This document shows positions 6,476 through 6,523 of a stretch of 6,523 bases of DNA, one piece after another; position 1 is the first letter of the stretch; each line of letters opens with the position of its first letter. Below the pieces are notes generated by a model. It saw only the letters and a list, made by a program, of their open reading frames with translations. It was not told where the DNA came from and ran no database searches. A program made the translations under genes and the position numbers. This DNA comes from Chloroflexota bacterium (GTDB taxonomy: Bacteria; Chloroflexota; Dehalococcoidia; GIF9; UBA5629): assembly GCA_026389675.1 (NCBI GenBank), contig JAPLHJ010000149.1, positions 1 through 6,523 of the forward strand. Reading direction: 5' to 3'.

Positions 6476-6523
6476 ACGCTGCGGCCGGTCATCTTGCGGT
6501 ACATCAGCGCCAGGGCTTTCTTG
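6472..6523 (-). CDS. C-terminal end of an unidentified convergent gene, partial
   Basis: Read on the minus strand, an open frame enters from the right edge and ends KKALALMYRKMTGRSV followed by TAA at 6474-6472. Codon choice is rich in G/C third positions (GCC, CTG, GCG, TAC, CGC, ACC, GGC), like the confirmed genes, and the TAA would overlap the valS stop tail to tail. Only 16 residues are visible, so I cannot name a family, and chance openness over 16 codons is quite possible. There is no terminator hairpin in the 48 bases beyond valS, which fits a gene starting its 3' end right there. Confidence 0.45.
   Translation of the reverse strand, partial: KKALALMYRKMTGRSV

Overview
The window is a compact, mostly plus-strand block of bacterial housekeeping genes. 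In order it holds a 5'-truncated bifunctional NAD(P)HX repair enzyme (NnrE-NnrD fusion), a type III pantothenate kinase (coaX), a bifunctional phosphopantothenoylcysteine decarboxylase/synthetase (coaBC), a small HicB-like protein of 58 residues at 3519-3695, and a complete valyl-tRNA synthetase (valS). At the right edge, the last 16 codons of a possible minus-strand gene converge on valS and overlap its stop codon.

The organism looks like a moderately GC-rich bacterium with many weak or absent Shine-Dalgarno sites. CoaX in place of CoaA, a fused Nnr enzyme, a two-zinc ValRS and CGTAGGGGC-type intergenic palindromes together make me suspect a Chloroflexota (Dehalococcoidia-like) genome. That is inference from general resemblance, not a demonstrated placement.

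Layout: 1-1384 nnr; 1385-1506 a palindromic repeat followed by an AT-rich probable promoter; 1507-2274 coaX; 2275-2317 a short spacer with a decayed relative of the same repeat; 2318-3508 coaBC; 3519-3695 hicB-like, whose ribosome-binding site overlaps the coaBC stop; 3696-3814 an AT-rich spacer; 3815-6475 valS; 6472-6523 the minus-strand C-terminus.

Functionally, CoaX and CoaBC carry out consecutive steps of coenzyme A synthesis: pantothenate to 4'-phosphopantothenate, then its cysteine conjugate, then 4'-phosphopantetheine. Nnr repairs hydrated NADH/NADPH, so the left half is a nucleotide-cofactor block. ValS has no obvious mechanistic link beyond being a housekeeping gene. I do not see a novel multi-gene system. 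The points most worth a second look are a CoaBC whose expected catalytic cysteine is serine, an apparently orphan HicB in a locally AT-rich pocket, a repeat element that appears to supply the nnr stop codon, and a possibly leaderless coaX.
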